Under the pieces are notes generated by a model. It was not told the DNA's origin. It searched no databases and saw only the letters and a list, made by a program, of their open reading frames with translations. From DAIOEK01 sp963828285 (GTDB lineage Bacteria; Chloroflexota; Anaerolineae; Anaerolineales; Anaerolineaceae), in NCBI GenBank assembly GCA_963828285.1, contig CAWHEB010000002.1, positions 1,364,001 through 1,428,000 of the forward strand: DNA of 64,000 nt, given 5' to 3'. The stretch's first letter is position 1. Every line of letters starts with the position of its first letter. Below are positions 16,300 through 24,879 of this stretch, in pieces. A program made the translations under genes and the position numbers.

Positions 16300-16944
16300 A
16301 TGCCTGCTGAAACTGCTGAACTTAAATTAATTTCTGCAATCCTGAAAAATGAATATCCCCCGAATAGCAGCCTGCCTCCGGAACGGGAATTGGCAGGCAT
16401 CCTGGGTGTAACCCGGCCGACTCTGCGCGAAGTCCTCCAGAGATTGGCAAGGGATGGTTGGTTGGATATTCAACACGGTAAACCCACACGTGTTAGGAAT
16501 TATCTTGTGGAAGGCAGTTTATCCCTGCTTGGTGACGCAGCTTCCGATCCTTCCATTCAAACAAGCTTGTTATCAGACATACTGATGCTGCGGGCATTGT
16601 TAGCCCCCACTTACGCCCGTATCGCTACACAACTTCATCCCGAAGAAACCACAAACTGTATGTCTGCGATTCAAAATACTTCAATATCTACTAAGGAATT
16701 TGCTGAGGCGGATTGGCGGATACATTACAAATTGGCACAACTTTCAGAAAACACGGTCATGACACTGATCTGGAAAAACCTCGAATCCTGTTATATTCAA
16801 TTAATGGCCGGTTACTATGCGGATGAAACAAAACGGCAGCAAGCAGCAACCGCATACCGGATGGTTGGGAAAGCTGCCAGGGTTCATGAACCTGAAGCGG
16901 CAGAGGCCATGATGAAAAGATACACCCAGGAATCTGCTCTCTGA
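16300..16944 (+). CDS. FadR-like GntR-family regulator of fatty acid metabolism
   Basis: A 214-residue GntR-family protein. The winged helix (residues about 20-70, LPPERELAGILGVTRPTLRE then VLQRLARDGW and IQHGKPTRV) is almost the same as that of E. coli FadR, a long-chain acyl-CoA sensor. The C-terminal part (75-214) is all-helical and has the length of the FadR acyl-CoA-binding domain, but its sequence is far less similar. GGAGG precedes the ATG. A FadR-type operator overlaps its promoter. FadR is best known from Gammaproteobacteria, so its presence here suggests transfer or a wider distribution. Ligand is inferred. Confidence 0.82.
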   Translation: MPAETAELKLISAILKNEYPPNSSLPPERELAGILGVTRPTLREVLQRLARDGWLDIQHGKPTRVRNYLVEGSLSLLGDAASDPSIQTSLLSDILMLRALLAPTYARIATQLHPEETTNCMSAIQNTSISTKEFAEADWRIHYKLAQLSENTVMTLIWKNLESCYIQLMAGYYADETKRQQAATAYRMVGKAARVHEPEAAEAMMKRYTQESAL

Positions 16945-16951
16945 AAGAAAC

Positions 16952-16983
16952 AAAAACTTCCTCTTTTATCAGAGGAAGTTTTT
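16952..16983. terminator. Bidirectional intrinsic terminator
   Basis: AAAAACTTCCTCT and AGAGGAAGTTTTT form a 13-bp stem with a short loop, flanked by A and T runs. It separates the convergent regulator and fasciclin genes. Confidence 0.9.
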
Positions 16984-17002
16984 ATTATGTTTGGTATTTA
17001 GG

Positions 17003-17992
17003 TTACTTGGGTGGTAATAGAACACTATCAATTACATGAATGACGCCGTTGCTGGCTTCAATATCCGTGATAATGACCTGTGTTGTTTCATTGAGATATA
17101 CCATGCCATCCTTCACACTGATGGTGATTGGTTTCCCAAGGACTGTATCTGCGCTGGTCAAAGTGACTACATCAGCCGCCATTACTTTTCCGGATACTAC
17201 GTGATAGAGCAGAATATCTTTTAATGAAGGTAGATCCTTCAATAATGCTTCAACGGTCCCAGCGGGTAACTTCTTGAATGCATCGTCAGTTGGGGCGAAT
17301 ACTGTAAAAGGACCTTCTGAAGACAATGTCTCTGCTAATCCTGCTGCCTGAACCGCTGCAACCAAAGTGGTAAATCTGCCGTCTGCAACTGCCAAATCTA
17401 CTATGGTTTTCTTTTCCATCATGGCATCGGCTTTAGGTTCTTCAGGTGGAAGTAGAACGGAATCAATTACATGGATGACACCATTGCTTGCTTCAATATC
17501 AGTGATGATTACCTGTGTGGTTTCATTCAGGTAAACCTTACCGTCCATAACCTTGATTGTGACAGGCATTCCGGCAACTGTGTCGGCAGAAGTTAACTTG
17601 ACTACATCTGCAGCCATTACTTTTCCGGCTACAACATGGTAAGTCAATATTTCCTTAAGCTTCGGTAGATCCTTTAAAAGTGCATCAACTGTACCTTCCG
17701 GTAATTTCTTAAAGGCATCATCAGTGGGGGCGAATACAGTGAATGGACCTGCACCCTGTAAGGTTTCAACTAATCCGGCTGCTTGAACTGCAGCGACTAA
17801 AGTAGAAAATCTACCATCGGCAATTGCGATGTCAACGATGGTTTTGGGTGCCATGGTTGGCTCTGATGTCGGTTCAGCCATGGTTGGCTTTGGTGCTTCG
17901 GTAGCCATTTGTGCGGTCGGGGCTGCCGGGGCACAGGCTGCTAAGATCATGGTGAAGATTGTAACTAGTGACACTACCAATAACTTTTTCAT
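17003..17992 (-). CDS. Secreted lipoprotein with two fasciclin (FAS1) domains
   Basis: A 329-residue lipoprotein: signal helix then lipobox LAAC at residues 17-20. A Pro/Thr/Met linker (20-48) follows, then two FAS1 domains (about 50-185 and 195-329). Each has the H1 motif (FTVFAPTDDAFKKLP) and the H2/YH motif (LTYHVV, LLYHVV). The two domains are close to identical over long stretches, down to shared phrases such as TQVIITDIEASNGV, so they arose by a recent tandem duplication within the gene. FAS1 proteins mediate adhesion or surface interactions. GAGGAG site before the ATG. Confidence 0.93.
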   Translation of the reverse strand: MKKLLVVSLVTIFTMILAACAPAAPTAQMATEAPKPTMAEPTSEPTMAPKTIVDIAIADGRFSTLVAAVQAAGLVETLQGAGPFTVFAPTDDAFKKLPEGTVDALLKDLPKLKEILTYHVVAGKVMAADVVKLTSADTVAGMPVTIKVMDGKVYLNETTQVIITDIEASNGVIHVIDSVLLPPEEPKADAMMEKKTIVDLAVADGRFTTLVAAVQAAGLAETLSSEGPFTVFAPTDDAFKKLPAGTVEALLKDLPSLKDILLYHVVSGKVMAADVVTLTSADTVLGKPITISVKDGMVYLNETTQVIITDIEASNGVIHVIDSVLLPPK

Positions 17993-18170
17993 TTCTTGCT
18001 CCTCTTATGTTGGTTGAATAAAATTGGATACCCAAGTTATCCTTATACAATACTTAATGCAAGTATATACAATTTAAGTACAAGATATACTACCGTATAA
18101 TATTTGTGGAATGTTATTTAGATTAGAAAGTATTAATCTATACAAAGCTTGTAATAGGCAAAGTTACTCT

Positions 18171-18198
18171 TTGGACATTTTCTAGTTACTGCTAGAAT
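18171..18198 (+). promoter_or_regulatory. Promoter of the second FGGY kinase
   Basis: TTGGAC (18171-18176), a 16-base spacer and TAGAAT (18193-18198), about 38 bp before the start codon. The rest of the gap back to 17993 is AT-rich and should hold the fasciclin promoter on the other strand, which I could not fix. Confidence 0.5.
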
Positions 18199-18235
18199 TA
18201 GCTAATATGGATAAAAGTCGTATCAGGGAGACATA

Positions 18236-19798
18236 ATGACCGAGCAGACCATTTTAGCTATAGATAACGGTACCCAGAGTGTTCGAGCACTATTATTCGA
18301 CCTGCAGGGGAATTTACTCGCAAAAAGCCGGGTCGCCATCGATAATTATCAATCTCCCCAACCTGGATGGATGGAGCTTGATCCGCGTGAATTCTGGAAA
18401 TCGGTTTGTGAAGCATGCAACCAGTTGTGGCAAATGCCGGGTGTGGACAAGAAATCCATCGCCGGGGTCTCGGTCACAACCCAACGATCCACGGTCATCA
18501 ACCTGGATGAGAACAATCAACCCCTTCGTCCTGCTATCATCTGGATGGATCAAAGACGCACATACGGTTTGCCTCATGTCAGCGGATTATGGGGACTCCT
18601 ATTTGCCGCGTCCGGAATGACCGAAACCGCTGCCTATTTGCAGGCTGAAGCCGAATGTAATTGGATACGCACCCAACAGCCTGAGATCTGGCAGAAGACC
18701 AAAAAGTACCTGCTTCTTTCAGGTTATCTCACTTATCAACTCACCGGCAACCTGGTCGATTCGGTTGGCTGTCAGGTAGCTTACATTCCCTTCGATTATA
18801 AGAATCGCGCCTGGTCAAAGAAATGGGATTGGAAATGGCAGGCTGTCCCGATGGATCCATCCATATTACCGGATCTGGTTCCGCCTACCGGAGAATTGGG
18901 ACGTATTTCCCAGCAGGCATCCGAAGCGACCGGAATCCCGGTCGGACTTCCCCTCATTGCCGCCGCAGCGGATAAAGCCTGTGAAGTGATCGGCGCCGGT
19001 TGTTTGAAACCGGATATAGCCTGCCTGAGTTACGGAACTGCCGCTACGATCAACACTACCCACACCAAATACACCGAAGTAATCCCATTAATTCCTCCTT
19101 ATCCATCAGCTGTGCCCAATGCATACAGCTTGGAAATTCAAATCTATCGCGGTTACTGGATGGTGGGTTGGTACAAAAAGGAATTTGGTATCCATGAACA
19201 AAACCTCGCCGATGAACGTGGGATTGAACCGGAAGAGATCTTTGATGAACTGGTTCGTGAAGTCCCCCCCGGTTCCATGGGATTGATCCTCCAGCCGTAC
19301 TGGTCGCCGGGTCTCAAAGTCCCCGGACCTGAAGCCAAAGGCAGCGTGATTGGGTTTGGCGATGTTCACCGCCGTACCCATCTCTACCGGGCGATCCTCG
19401 AGGGGTTAGCCTATGCCCTTCGTGAAGGTGCTGAGAAAACGGAGAAACGCAGCGGAGTCAAAATAAAAGAGGTTCGGGTGGCTGGCGGCGGTAGTCAGAG
19501 TGATGCAGCCATGCAGCTTACCGCGGATATATTCGGATTACCTGCTTCGCGACCTCATGTATATGAGGCATCCGGTTTGGGTGCAGCCATTGATACCGCA
19601 GTGGGTTTGGGATTGCACTCCGGCTTTGATTCGGCAATTAAAGAAATGACGCGCATCGGAACCAGGTTTGAACCGGATCCCACCGCGCATCACATTTATG
19701 ACGCTCTGTATAAGAAAGTTTACAGCAAGATTTACAAGAGATTGAAACCGCTTTATGAAGATATCCGCAAAATCACTGGATATCCGCCCAGTTTTTGA
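18236..19798 (+). CDS. FGGY-family carbohydrate kinase
   Basis: A 520-residue sugar kinase. The phosphate loop is AIDNGTQSVRALLFD, and GVSVTTQRSTVI and IIWMDQRR form the substrate side. The C-terminal ATPase domain has GSVIGFGDVH, ALREGAEKTE and VRVAGGGSQSDAAMQLTADI. The YxPPYPSAVPNAYSLE insertion and the rather degenerate second signature set it apart from classic xylulokinase, and it is not closely similar to the kinase at 6313. GGGAG site before the ATG. It is transcribed alone and ends 3 bp from the convergent radical SAM gene. Substrate unknown. Confidence 0.87.
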   Translation: MTEQTILAIDNGTQSVRALLFDLQGNLLAKSRVAIDNYQSPQPGWMELDPREFWKSVCEACNQLWQMPGVDKKSIAGVSVTTQRSTVINLDENNQPLRPAIIWMDQRRTYGLPHVSGLWGLLFAASGMTETAAYLQAEAECNWIRTQQPEIWQKTKKYLLLSGYLTYQLTGNLVDSVGCQVAYIPFDYKNRAWSKKWDWKWQAVPMDPSILPDLVPPTGELGRISQQASEATGIPVGLPLIAAAADKACEVIGAGCLKPDIACLSYGTAATINTTHTKYTEVIPLIPPYPSAVPNAYSLEIQIYRGYWMVGWYKKEFGIHEQNLADERGIEPEEIFDELVREVPPGSMGLILQPYWSPGLKVPGPEAKGSVIGFGDVHRRTHLYRAILEGLAYALREGAEKTEKRSGVKIKEVRVAGGGSQSDAAMQLTADIFGLPASRPHVYEASGLGAAIDTAVGLGLHSGFDSAIKEMTRIGTRFEPDPTAHHIYDALYKKVYSKIYKRLKPLYEDIRKITGYPPSF

Positions 19799-19801
19799 TC
19801 T

Positions 19802-21598
19802 TCACTTACCCTGGGATAATGCGCGTTTAAACTCTACGAACCAGTCAGAGATCACCATGCCCGCTGCTCCGAAAAAGCTGATCTTCAAGCCTTTCATCGG
19901 AGTCTCTAATTCGCGTTTATCACAAACCGTAAATTCATTGGAAGCGTGAACACGGTGTTTTAAATCAAGGATCTTTTCCCGTCGAACCACTTCATCTTGA
20001 ATTTGCATCAGATCATCGATTTCAGCGATCAATTGCACTGCCTGATCAATTCGCGCTTCGGTGGCGGCAGCTTTTTCTGCAGTGATTACCCCGTACTCGG
20101 CTTTCATCGCATTCATCCGTCTGCCGGCTTCATAGGTCGCAGCCACGATCTGGTCGCGGTTCATCCACTTGGTTTCATAGTTCAAAACATACTTCCAACT
20201 GGGTTCCAGGAGCCGCTGCCGGTGCTCTTCAAGCGTTTTTGCGAACAACTTAAAGCCGTGTTTCTCGGGATCTTCAAATGCCCTGCTGCCAGGATCGAGG
20301 AATGGTGCCATCGGGGAGATAAATGGAACGACATGATGAACACCATCTTTGGAATACTTCTGTAGTAGCTTTCGTGAGTATTCGACAAATTCCATAACGC
20401 TTTCATAGGTCTGTTCTTTGATGCCGACCATGAAGAACAGATCCAGGCGCTGGCAGCCTGCTTCAATGGCATAATCGATCGAATTTTCGATTTCTTCGTT
20501 GGAGTATGGTCTTCCAAATGCCCGGCGGACTTTCTCGTCATGTGATTCCATGGATATTTCGATCACAAACTCCGGGATTGCTTTGGCTAGTTTTTGGAAG
20601 AATTCCCGCGGCCAGGCACTGAACAGTTCAAAGTAGAGCGGTTTTTTATAGCCTGAGATCGCTTTCAAAAAGCGGTCTGCGTATTCATCTCCAGCCTGGC
20701 GTATGTCTCCTAGCACCATCACCGGACCCTTGCTGAAGGAACCAATCCTGCGAATGTCATTTGCCAGGTCTTCCGGATTTCGGAATGCCGGTTTTTGTCG
20801 GTTGTGGATATTTCGGAATACGCCGCATCCTCCACCGCAGGTCACACAATTGTATGAGCAGCCGCGGACAGTCAGAGCTGCCGTGATCGGGTATCGGGTC
20901 CATGCCCTGAATGGAATATAACTCGCTAGGTCGCGGTAGCGAACAACTGACTTCACCACACCGGAATAGTCCAGCAGAATGCCGTCAAGTGAATCAGGGC
21001 TGTAGGTGATCGGGTTGATATGGCTCGTCCCCGCGTTATCTTTCCAAACCAGATTGGGAATTCGCTCCAGTTCTTTGGCTTCAACTGAATCCGAAGATGG
21101 ATGTGGGTTGCCTCCCGAGCGGATGTATTGAGCCAGATTTAACATCGGAAGTTCTGTTGAATCTCCCCGCATAACAAAATCCACTGACGGATACTGGATC
21201 AATTCCGCGTGGTAATAGGTGGATGAGATTCCGCCAAACAGTACCGGACGATCAGGGTGGAGACGTTTAACGATCTTTGAAATCTCTATCGAGCCGTGGG
21301 CATGAGGCAGCCAGTGTAGATCAATTCCAAAGATGGCGGAATCCAAATTGGCTATGGTCTTTTCTACATCGTAGTGCTTGTCTTCCAGCATCCGTACTGC
21401 CAGGTTTACGATCCGGCAGCGGAATCCGTTGCGTTCAAGATATTCTGCGATGGTGGTGAAACCGATCGGATACATCTCAAACACGGGTGTCGATGGAACC
21501 AGATCGGAAACCGGTCCGTAAAGGATCGATTCTTTACGGAAGTCATATACAGAAGGTGCGTGAAGCAAAGTGAGGTCTAATTGTTTCATGAGGATCAA
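19802..21598 (-). CDS. B12-binding-domain radical SAM protein
   Basis: A 598-residue protein. The N-terminal 200 residues form a B12-binding-like Rossmann domain (PIGFTTIAEYLERNGFRCRIVNLAVRML, FGIDLHWLPHAHG, VLFGGISSTYYH). The canonical DxHxxG is only loosely kept, so cobalamin may or may not bind. The radical SAM core follows with the [4Fe-4S] motif CSYNCVTC and a second Cys pair right after it (GGGCGVF). The architecture resembles the Ta0216-type group of B12/radical SAM proteins, whose reaction is not known to me. The better start may be the ATG at 21589 rather than the TTG at 21598. Confidence 0.82.
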   Translation of the reverse strand: MILMKQLDLTLLHAPSVYDFRKESILYGPVSDLVPSTPVFEMYPIGFTTIAEYLERNGFRCRIVNLAVRMLEDKHYDVEKTIANLDSAIFGIDLHWLPHAHGSIEISKIVKRLHPDRPVLFGGISSTYYHAELIQYPSVDFVMRGDSTELPMLNLAQYIRSGGNPHPSSDSVEAKELERIPNLVWKDNAGTSHINPITYSPDSLDGILLDYSGVVKSVVRYRDLASYIPFRAWTRYPITAALTVRGCSYNCVTCGGGCGVFRNIHNRQKPAFRNPEDLANDIRRIGSFSKGPVMVLGDIRQAGDEYADRFLKAISGYKKPLYFELFSAWPREFFQKLAKAIPEFVIEISMESHDEKVRRAFGRPYSNEEIENSIDYAIEAGCQRLDLFFMVGIKEQTYESVMEFVEYSRKLLQKYSKDGVHHVVPFISPMAPFLDPGSRAFEDPEKHGFKLFAKTLEEHRQRLLEPSWKYVLNYETKWMNRDQIVAATYEAGRRMNAMKAEYGVITAEKAAATEARIDQAVQLIAEIDDLMQIQDEVVRREKILDLKHRVHASNEFTVCDKRELETPMKGLKISFFGAAGMVISDWFVEFKRALSQGK

Positions 21599-21724
21599 TC
21601 ATCGCGGAAACCGCAGGTGTATTTAAGGAATTTGGATATAAATTATCCAATAGCACACACGCGTTATTATAGCACCCGGCGTGTGATTGTCTTGTGTTGA
21701 ATGTAATACGTTTAATAATGAGAA

Positions 21725-22435
21725 TCAGTCATACAACTTGAGGTACCCTGCTTCACCTCGAACACATTCGTAATCCGGGTCGTGTTGACTCCACTCCTTC
21801 AGATCAGGGTGGATCTTGAGAGCTTGTCCCAGAAGTTCGATCGCCTTCTCCTTTTTACCGCTTAGCGCGTAAGTGCAGCCAAGATTATAGATGGTCACGC
21901 CTTGCCAGCGGGAATTATCGTCCAGAGACAACAGGTCTTCGATGATCGCCTGATGCACTTCCACGGCTTTCTCCGATTTCCCATATTCAAAGTACAGGCA
22001 GGTCAGGTGTGAGACTGGATGTATGATGGTATCGCTCAGGATCACCTGCCACAATGGACGATCCGTCATATTCGGGACAATATTGGTACTGACCAACTCT
22101 TCTTCAGATAACAGTCTGATCAAGTGGCTGGTTTTTTCATAGACAGCATCCAATGACTTGATCGTATCCACAAATAAGATGTTTTTGGTACGTTCGAAGA
22201 TCTTGGCATTTTCCTTATCAATATCAGTGACCTTATCTTTATCGGTGTTACGTTTTGCCAGCCTGTCTGCGAAGTGTTCCATCCAATGGACCATATGGGC
22301 GTAGTGGTCTTTCACCGCCCAGTGATCCACCAATCCGGTCTTCTGCTTTTCCTCGTCATCGATCCCGTCTAAGAACGCATGTAGAGAGCTTTGACCGAAA
22401 TTGGTCAAACGGATGACCTGTTTTTTACGCTCCAT
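21725..22435 (-). CDS. ClbS/DfsB-like DinB-fold protein with C-terminal TPR
   Basis: A 236-residue cytosolic protein. Residues 1-150 look like the four-helix DinB/ClbS fold (LVDHWAVKDHYAHMVHWMEHFADRL, and HPVSHL), where three His can bind a metal. Residues 155-236 form a short tetratricopeptide region (IYNLGCTYALSGKKEKAIELLGQALKIHPDL). ClbS-like proteins give self-protection against colibactin or act as thiol-dependent transferases; here the role is not known. It lies 40 bp downstream of the next membrane protein gene on the same strand. Confidence 0.7.
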   Translation of the reverse strand: MERKKQVIRLTNFGQSSLHAFLDGIDDEEKQKTGLVDHWAVKDHYAHMVHWMEHFADRLAKRNTDKDKVTDIDKENAKIFERTKNILFVDTIKSLDAVYEKTSHLIRLLSEEELVSTNIVPNMTDRPLWQVILSDTIIHPVSHLTCLYFEYGKSEKAVEVHQAIIEDLLSLDDNSRWQGVTIYNLGCTYALSGKKEKAIELLGQALKIHPDLKEWSQHDPDYECVRGEAGYLKLYD

Positions 22436-22476
22436 TATTCCTCCACTAGTTGCTTACAGGATTGGTCAAGTGAAAA

Positions 22477-23013
22477 TTACGATTCGATCTGCACAGGTTT
22501 GGTGGGAGGAGTGAACGATCTCCTCTGGACAATGATTCCAATGATCATCAGGACAATGAAGATCACAATCCCGACAATTCCATCGACTTTAATCGCCTGC
22601 AAAATGATTCCCGCTCCGCCAAATGAAGTGATCAGGATCAATCCCCATTCGAACAATCTCACGACCAGGATGACGCCGATGATTCCTCCGAGGATAAATG
22701 GGATCCATCTCAATGAATCCGTATCCAGCCATCCCAGGGCAGAGAATATTGCTGCCAGGCCGTATCCGCCGGCTAGAAAACCGGCCACCGAAAGCATGAC
22801 CTTTTGGAGTAGCAACGCCAGAACAACTCCCAGTAAACCTCCACCCAGGCTGATCACGATCTGCAGCCAGAGCGGTTGGTCTTTGAAGAATTGGCCAACG
22901 ATCACCAATCCCAGAATAAATCCCGCCGCCCCGATGAAAAACCAGTAAAGCTTTCGACCGGATAGTAATAAGACGATACCGATGATGATCGATAGAATAG
23001 CAATGAATGACAT
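22477..23013 (-). CDS. Multi-spanning membrane protein (DUF4203-like)
   Basis: A 178-residue protein of six or seven short hydrophobic helices separated by Gly-rich turns, with a QFFKDQPLW loop. It looks like the TM7SF3/DUF4203 family of unknown function. The C terminus is basic (QRRSFTPPTKPVQIES). A GGAG site precedes the start. Probably cotranscribed with the DinB-like gene downstream. Confidence 0.7.
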   Translation of the reverse strand: MSFIAILSIIIGIVLLLSGRKLYWFFIGAAGFILGLVIVGQFFKDQPLWLQIVISLGGGLLGVVLALLLQKVMLSVAGFLAGGYGLAAIFSALGWLDTDSLRWIPFILGGIIGVILVVRLFEWGLILITSFGGAGIILQAIKVDGIVGIVIFIVLMIIGIIVQRRSFTPPTKPVQIES

Positions 23014-23158
23014 GAGCTCCTCCAGACAAACGATTAGTTATTTAAATCATAACCGTTTTAGGCGATGTTTCAAGATAAGCCTTCTGCATATAAAATTGTA
23101 TTGATCAATTATCTACGAAGCAAACGCAACCAACGAACCATAGGGGAAAATTATCGCA

Positions 23159-23614
23159 ATGGATTACGGGTCAGCAAAGAAATCTCTCTCTTCAAAGCAG
23201 ACTATATATTACAAGTTTATTCTCCCCGCCTTTCTCATTTTTGTTTCTGGGTTGGGAGCTTTTGCGACCCTGATCACAAATTCTAAATTCGCTGGCGGAC
23301 TTATTGGGTTGTTAATATTTGTCATTCTCATTTGCGCTCTGATTTGCTTTCCACTCAAGACTGTGAAAATTGACGATTCTTATTTGTTTATATCCAATTA
23401 TAGAAAAACGATTCAAATTCCGGTTACTGAAATTGAGGAAGTCACAGATATTCTTTATATTAGTCCGCGGTTGATCTGGGTCAAATTTAAGAACACAACG
23501 GAATTTGGCGAATCTATTCTTTTTATGCCTTACTTTGATCTCGGCGAAATGGTATTCATGGCTCATCCCGTGGCTGTCCTATTATCAGAAATAGCAAAAC
23601 GAAATAAGAATTGA
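23159..23614 (+). CDS. Hypothetical membrane protein with PH-like domain
   Basis: A 151-residue protein. Two hydrophobic helices (about residues 20-42 and 46-67) precede a beta-rich cytosolic part (LKTVKIDDSYLFISNYRKTIQIPVTEIEEVTDI) resembling the bacterial PH-domain fold. Codon use is AT-rich compared with the flanks, and no family name can be given. It is the first gene of the accessory patch bearing REP sequences. Confidence 0.65.
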   Translation: MDYGSAKKSLSSKQTIYYKFILPAFLIFVSGLGAFATLITNSKFAGGLIGLLIFVILICALICFPLKTVKIDDSYLFISNYRKTIQIPVTEIEEVTDILYISPRLIWVKFKNTTEFGESILFMPYFDLGEMVFMAHPVAVLLSEIAKRNKN

Positions 23615-23646
23615 TCTTTAATGTTTTGGCAACCTTGGGATTAGTA

Positions 23647-23907
23647 GTAGGTTGGGTTTCGCGAAATCCGCTCAACCCAACTCCGAAAATAATGCCTACT
23701 CCGGCACAATATGCCCATTTCTTATAGAATTAAGGAATGGAATATCGGCGAAACATTCTCCCAGCGGGACATTTGAGATTCCCGGATTACGTGTATAAGG
23801 GATTTTTGATTTGGATTAGTCGGCACAAGAAGTCGATGTTGTCGGGGGAAAAGCGTCTGATGGTTATGAAGGTTGAGTTGGGTTTCGCGAAAAGCCTCAA
23901 CCCAACC
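23647..23907. repeat. REP palindromes bracketing a RAYT remnant
   Basis: Two imperfect palindromes, 23651-23681 (GTTGGGTTTCGCGAAA...CTCAACCCAAC) and 23871-23907 (GGTTGAGTTGGG...CTCAACCCAACC), border the transposase fragment 23737-23866. A third copy in the opposite orientation is at 24570-24604. They have the form of REP sequences mobilised by REP-associated tyrosine transposases. The 329-bp gap before the lipoprotein gene is fully taken up by this element. Confidence 0.75.
23737..23866 (+). pseudogene. REP-associated tyrosine transposase (RAYT) fragment 1
   Basis: Starts with ATGGAATATCGGCGAAAC, encoding MEYRRNILPAGH, the usual N terminus of Y1 (IS200/IS605-like) REP transposases. It then loses similarity, and no HUH or catalytic Tyr region follows. 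Only about 40 codons of some 150-200 remain. It shares most of its sequence with fragment 2 at 24656-24803. Confidence 0.6.
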
Positions 23908-23943
23908 TACCCGCTAAATTAAAAACCATAATTTTGAGGCAAA

Positions 23944-24567
23944 ATGAAATTTACTAGAGTCTGGTTTTATTTTATATTGCCTATTTTATTAACGTCTTGC
24001 CAGCAAGATTACATTTCACGTATCTTCGTGGAAACACAAGATTGTAAATCCCCATGTTGGTCAAGCATTAGGCCATCATATTCAACCGTTGATGATGTTT
24101 ATCGAGAATTTGGTAATAACTCTGAAATCCGGGAATTTGATCAAGCTGTTACCCTCAGGGATGGATTTTCCATAATCAATGCTAAAACAACAAGACCTGT
24201 AGAAGATATTTTTGTTGATTTGAAGGATGATACTGTCTATTCGATTTACTTTGATATAGAGGCCACACGGTTAGAAGATGTCCTTCCGAAATTAGGAATG
24301 CCAGATGAAGTTGGTATTGGTCGAGTGGATTATGGTGACTACTTTCAATATCACAAATTTTTACTATATAACGAACAAGGAATTATCTTATGCGTCGTGC
24401 TTAAAGGCACTGATAAAGAGATTAATGAAAGATCTCAAGTTACTGGAGTTATTTATACAGAAAAATTAAATTTTGAGGATGTACTTGATATTTACAATAA
24501 TGAAGAACCAGTTAGTATTGTTCCTTGGGTAGGTTTTGGTTTTTATAAAATTGAAAAACATGAATAG
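23944..24567 (+). CDS. Hypothetical lipoprotein
   Basis: A 207-residue secreted protein. The signal helix ends in the lipobox ILLTSC at residues 14-19, followed by QQDYISRIFVETQDCKSPCW with two further Cys. The mature part is acidic, with repeated short beta-like segments (VEDIFVDLKDDTVYSIYFDIEATRLEDVLPKLGMPDEVG). This last stretch resembles anaerobic phage-tail or periplasmic binding folds only vaguely, so I assign no function. AT-rich and flanked on both sides by REP/RAYT remnants. Confidence 0.7.
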   Translation: MKFTRVWFYFILPILLTSCQQDYISRIFVETQDCKSPCWSSIRPSYSTVDDVYREFGNNSEIREFDQAVTLRDGFSIINAKTTRPVEDIFVDLKDDTVYSIYFDIEATRLEDVLPKLGMPDEVGIGRVDYGDYFQYHKFLLYNEQGIILCVVLKGTDKEINERSQVTGVIYTEKLNFEDVLDIYNNEEPVSIVPWVGFGFYKIEKHE

Positions 24568-24569
24568 TC

Positions 24570-24604
24570 GTAGGTTGGGTTGAGCGGATTTTGCGAAACC
24601 CAAC
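24570..24604. repeat. REP palindrome, inverted copy
   Basis: GTAGGTTGGGTTGAGCGG followed by GAAACCCAAC. It is the reverse complement of the copy at 23651-23681 with few changes, and the 50 bases after it (CTCCGAAAAT...ACTCCGGCACAATAT) also match the first locus. Confidence 0.75.
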
Positions 24605-24655
24605 TCCGAAAATGTGGCTTACTCCGGCACAATATACCCAAATCATCTAGAATTA

Positions 24656-24803
24656 TGGAATGGAATATCGACGAAACATTCTCCCATCGGGACATTCGAG
24701 ATTCATGGATTTCGTGGAGGACGGGATTTGTGAATTGGATTGGTCGGCAGGAGCAGTCGATATTGTCGGGGGACGTGCCCTGGGAGAATTGGGAAATATT
24801 GTG
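24656..24803 (+). pseudogene. RAYT transposase fragment 2
   Basis: A second copy of the transposase 5' end. ATGGAATATCGACGAAAC reads MEYRRNILPSGH and then shifts frame, continuing with TTGTCGGGGGA-type sequence shared with fragment 1. No catalytic region is present. The two fragments plus REPs form direct repeats of roughly 220 bp around the lipoprotein gene. Confidence 0.6.
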
Positions 24804-24879
24804 AGTAAATTTTGATTAATCATCATCCTCAAATATTATTAAAATGGCAAAAACCACGACGAAGATTTATGAGATGTAA

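Noticed and set aside
23737..24803. Active IS200/IS605-type transposon
   Set aside because: Only the first ~40 codons of the transposase remain in both copies; no catalytic HUH or Tyr region.
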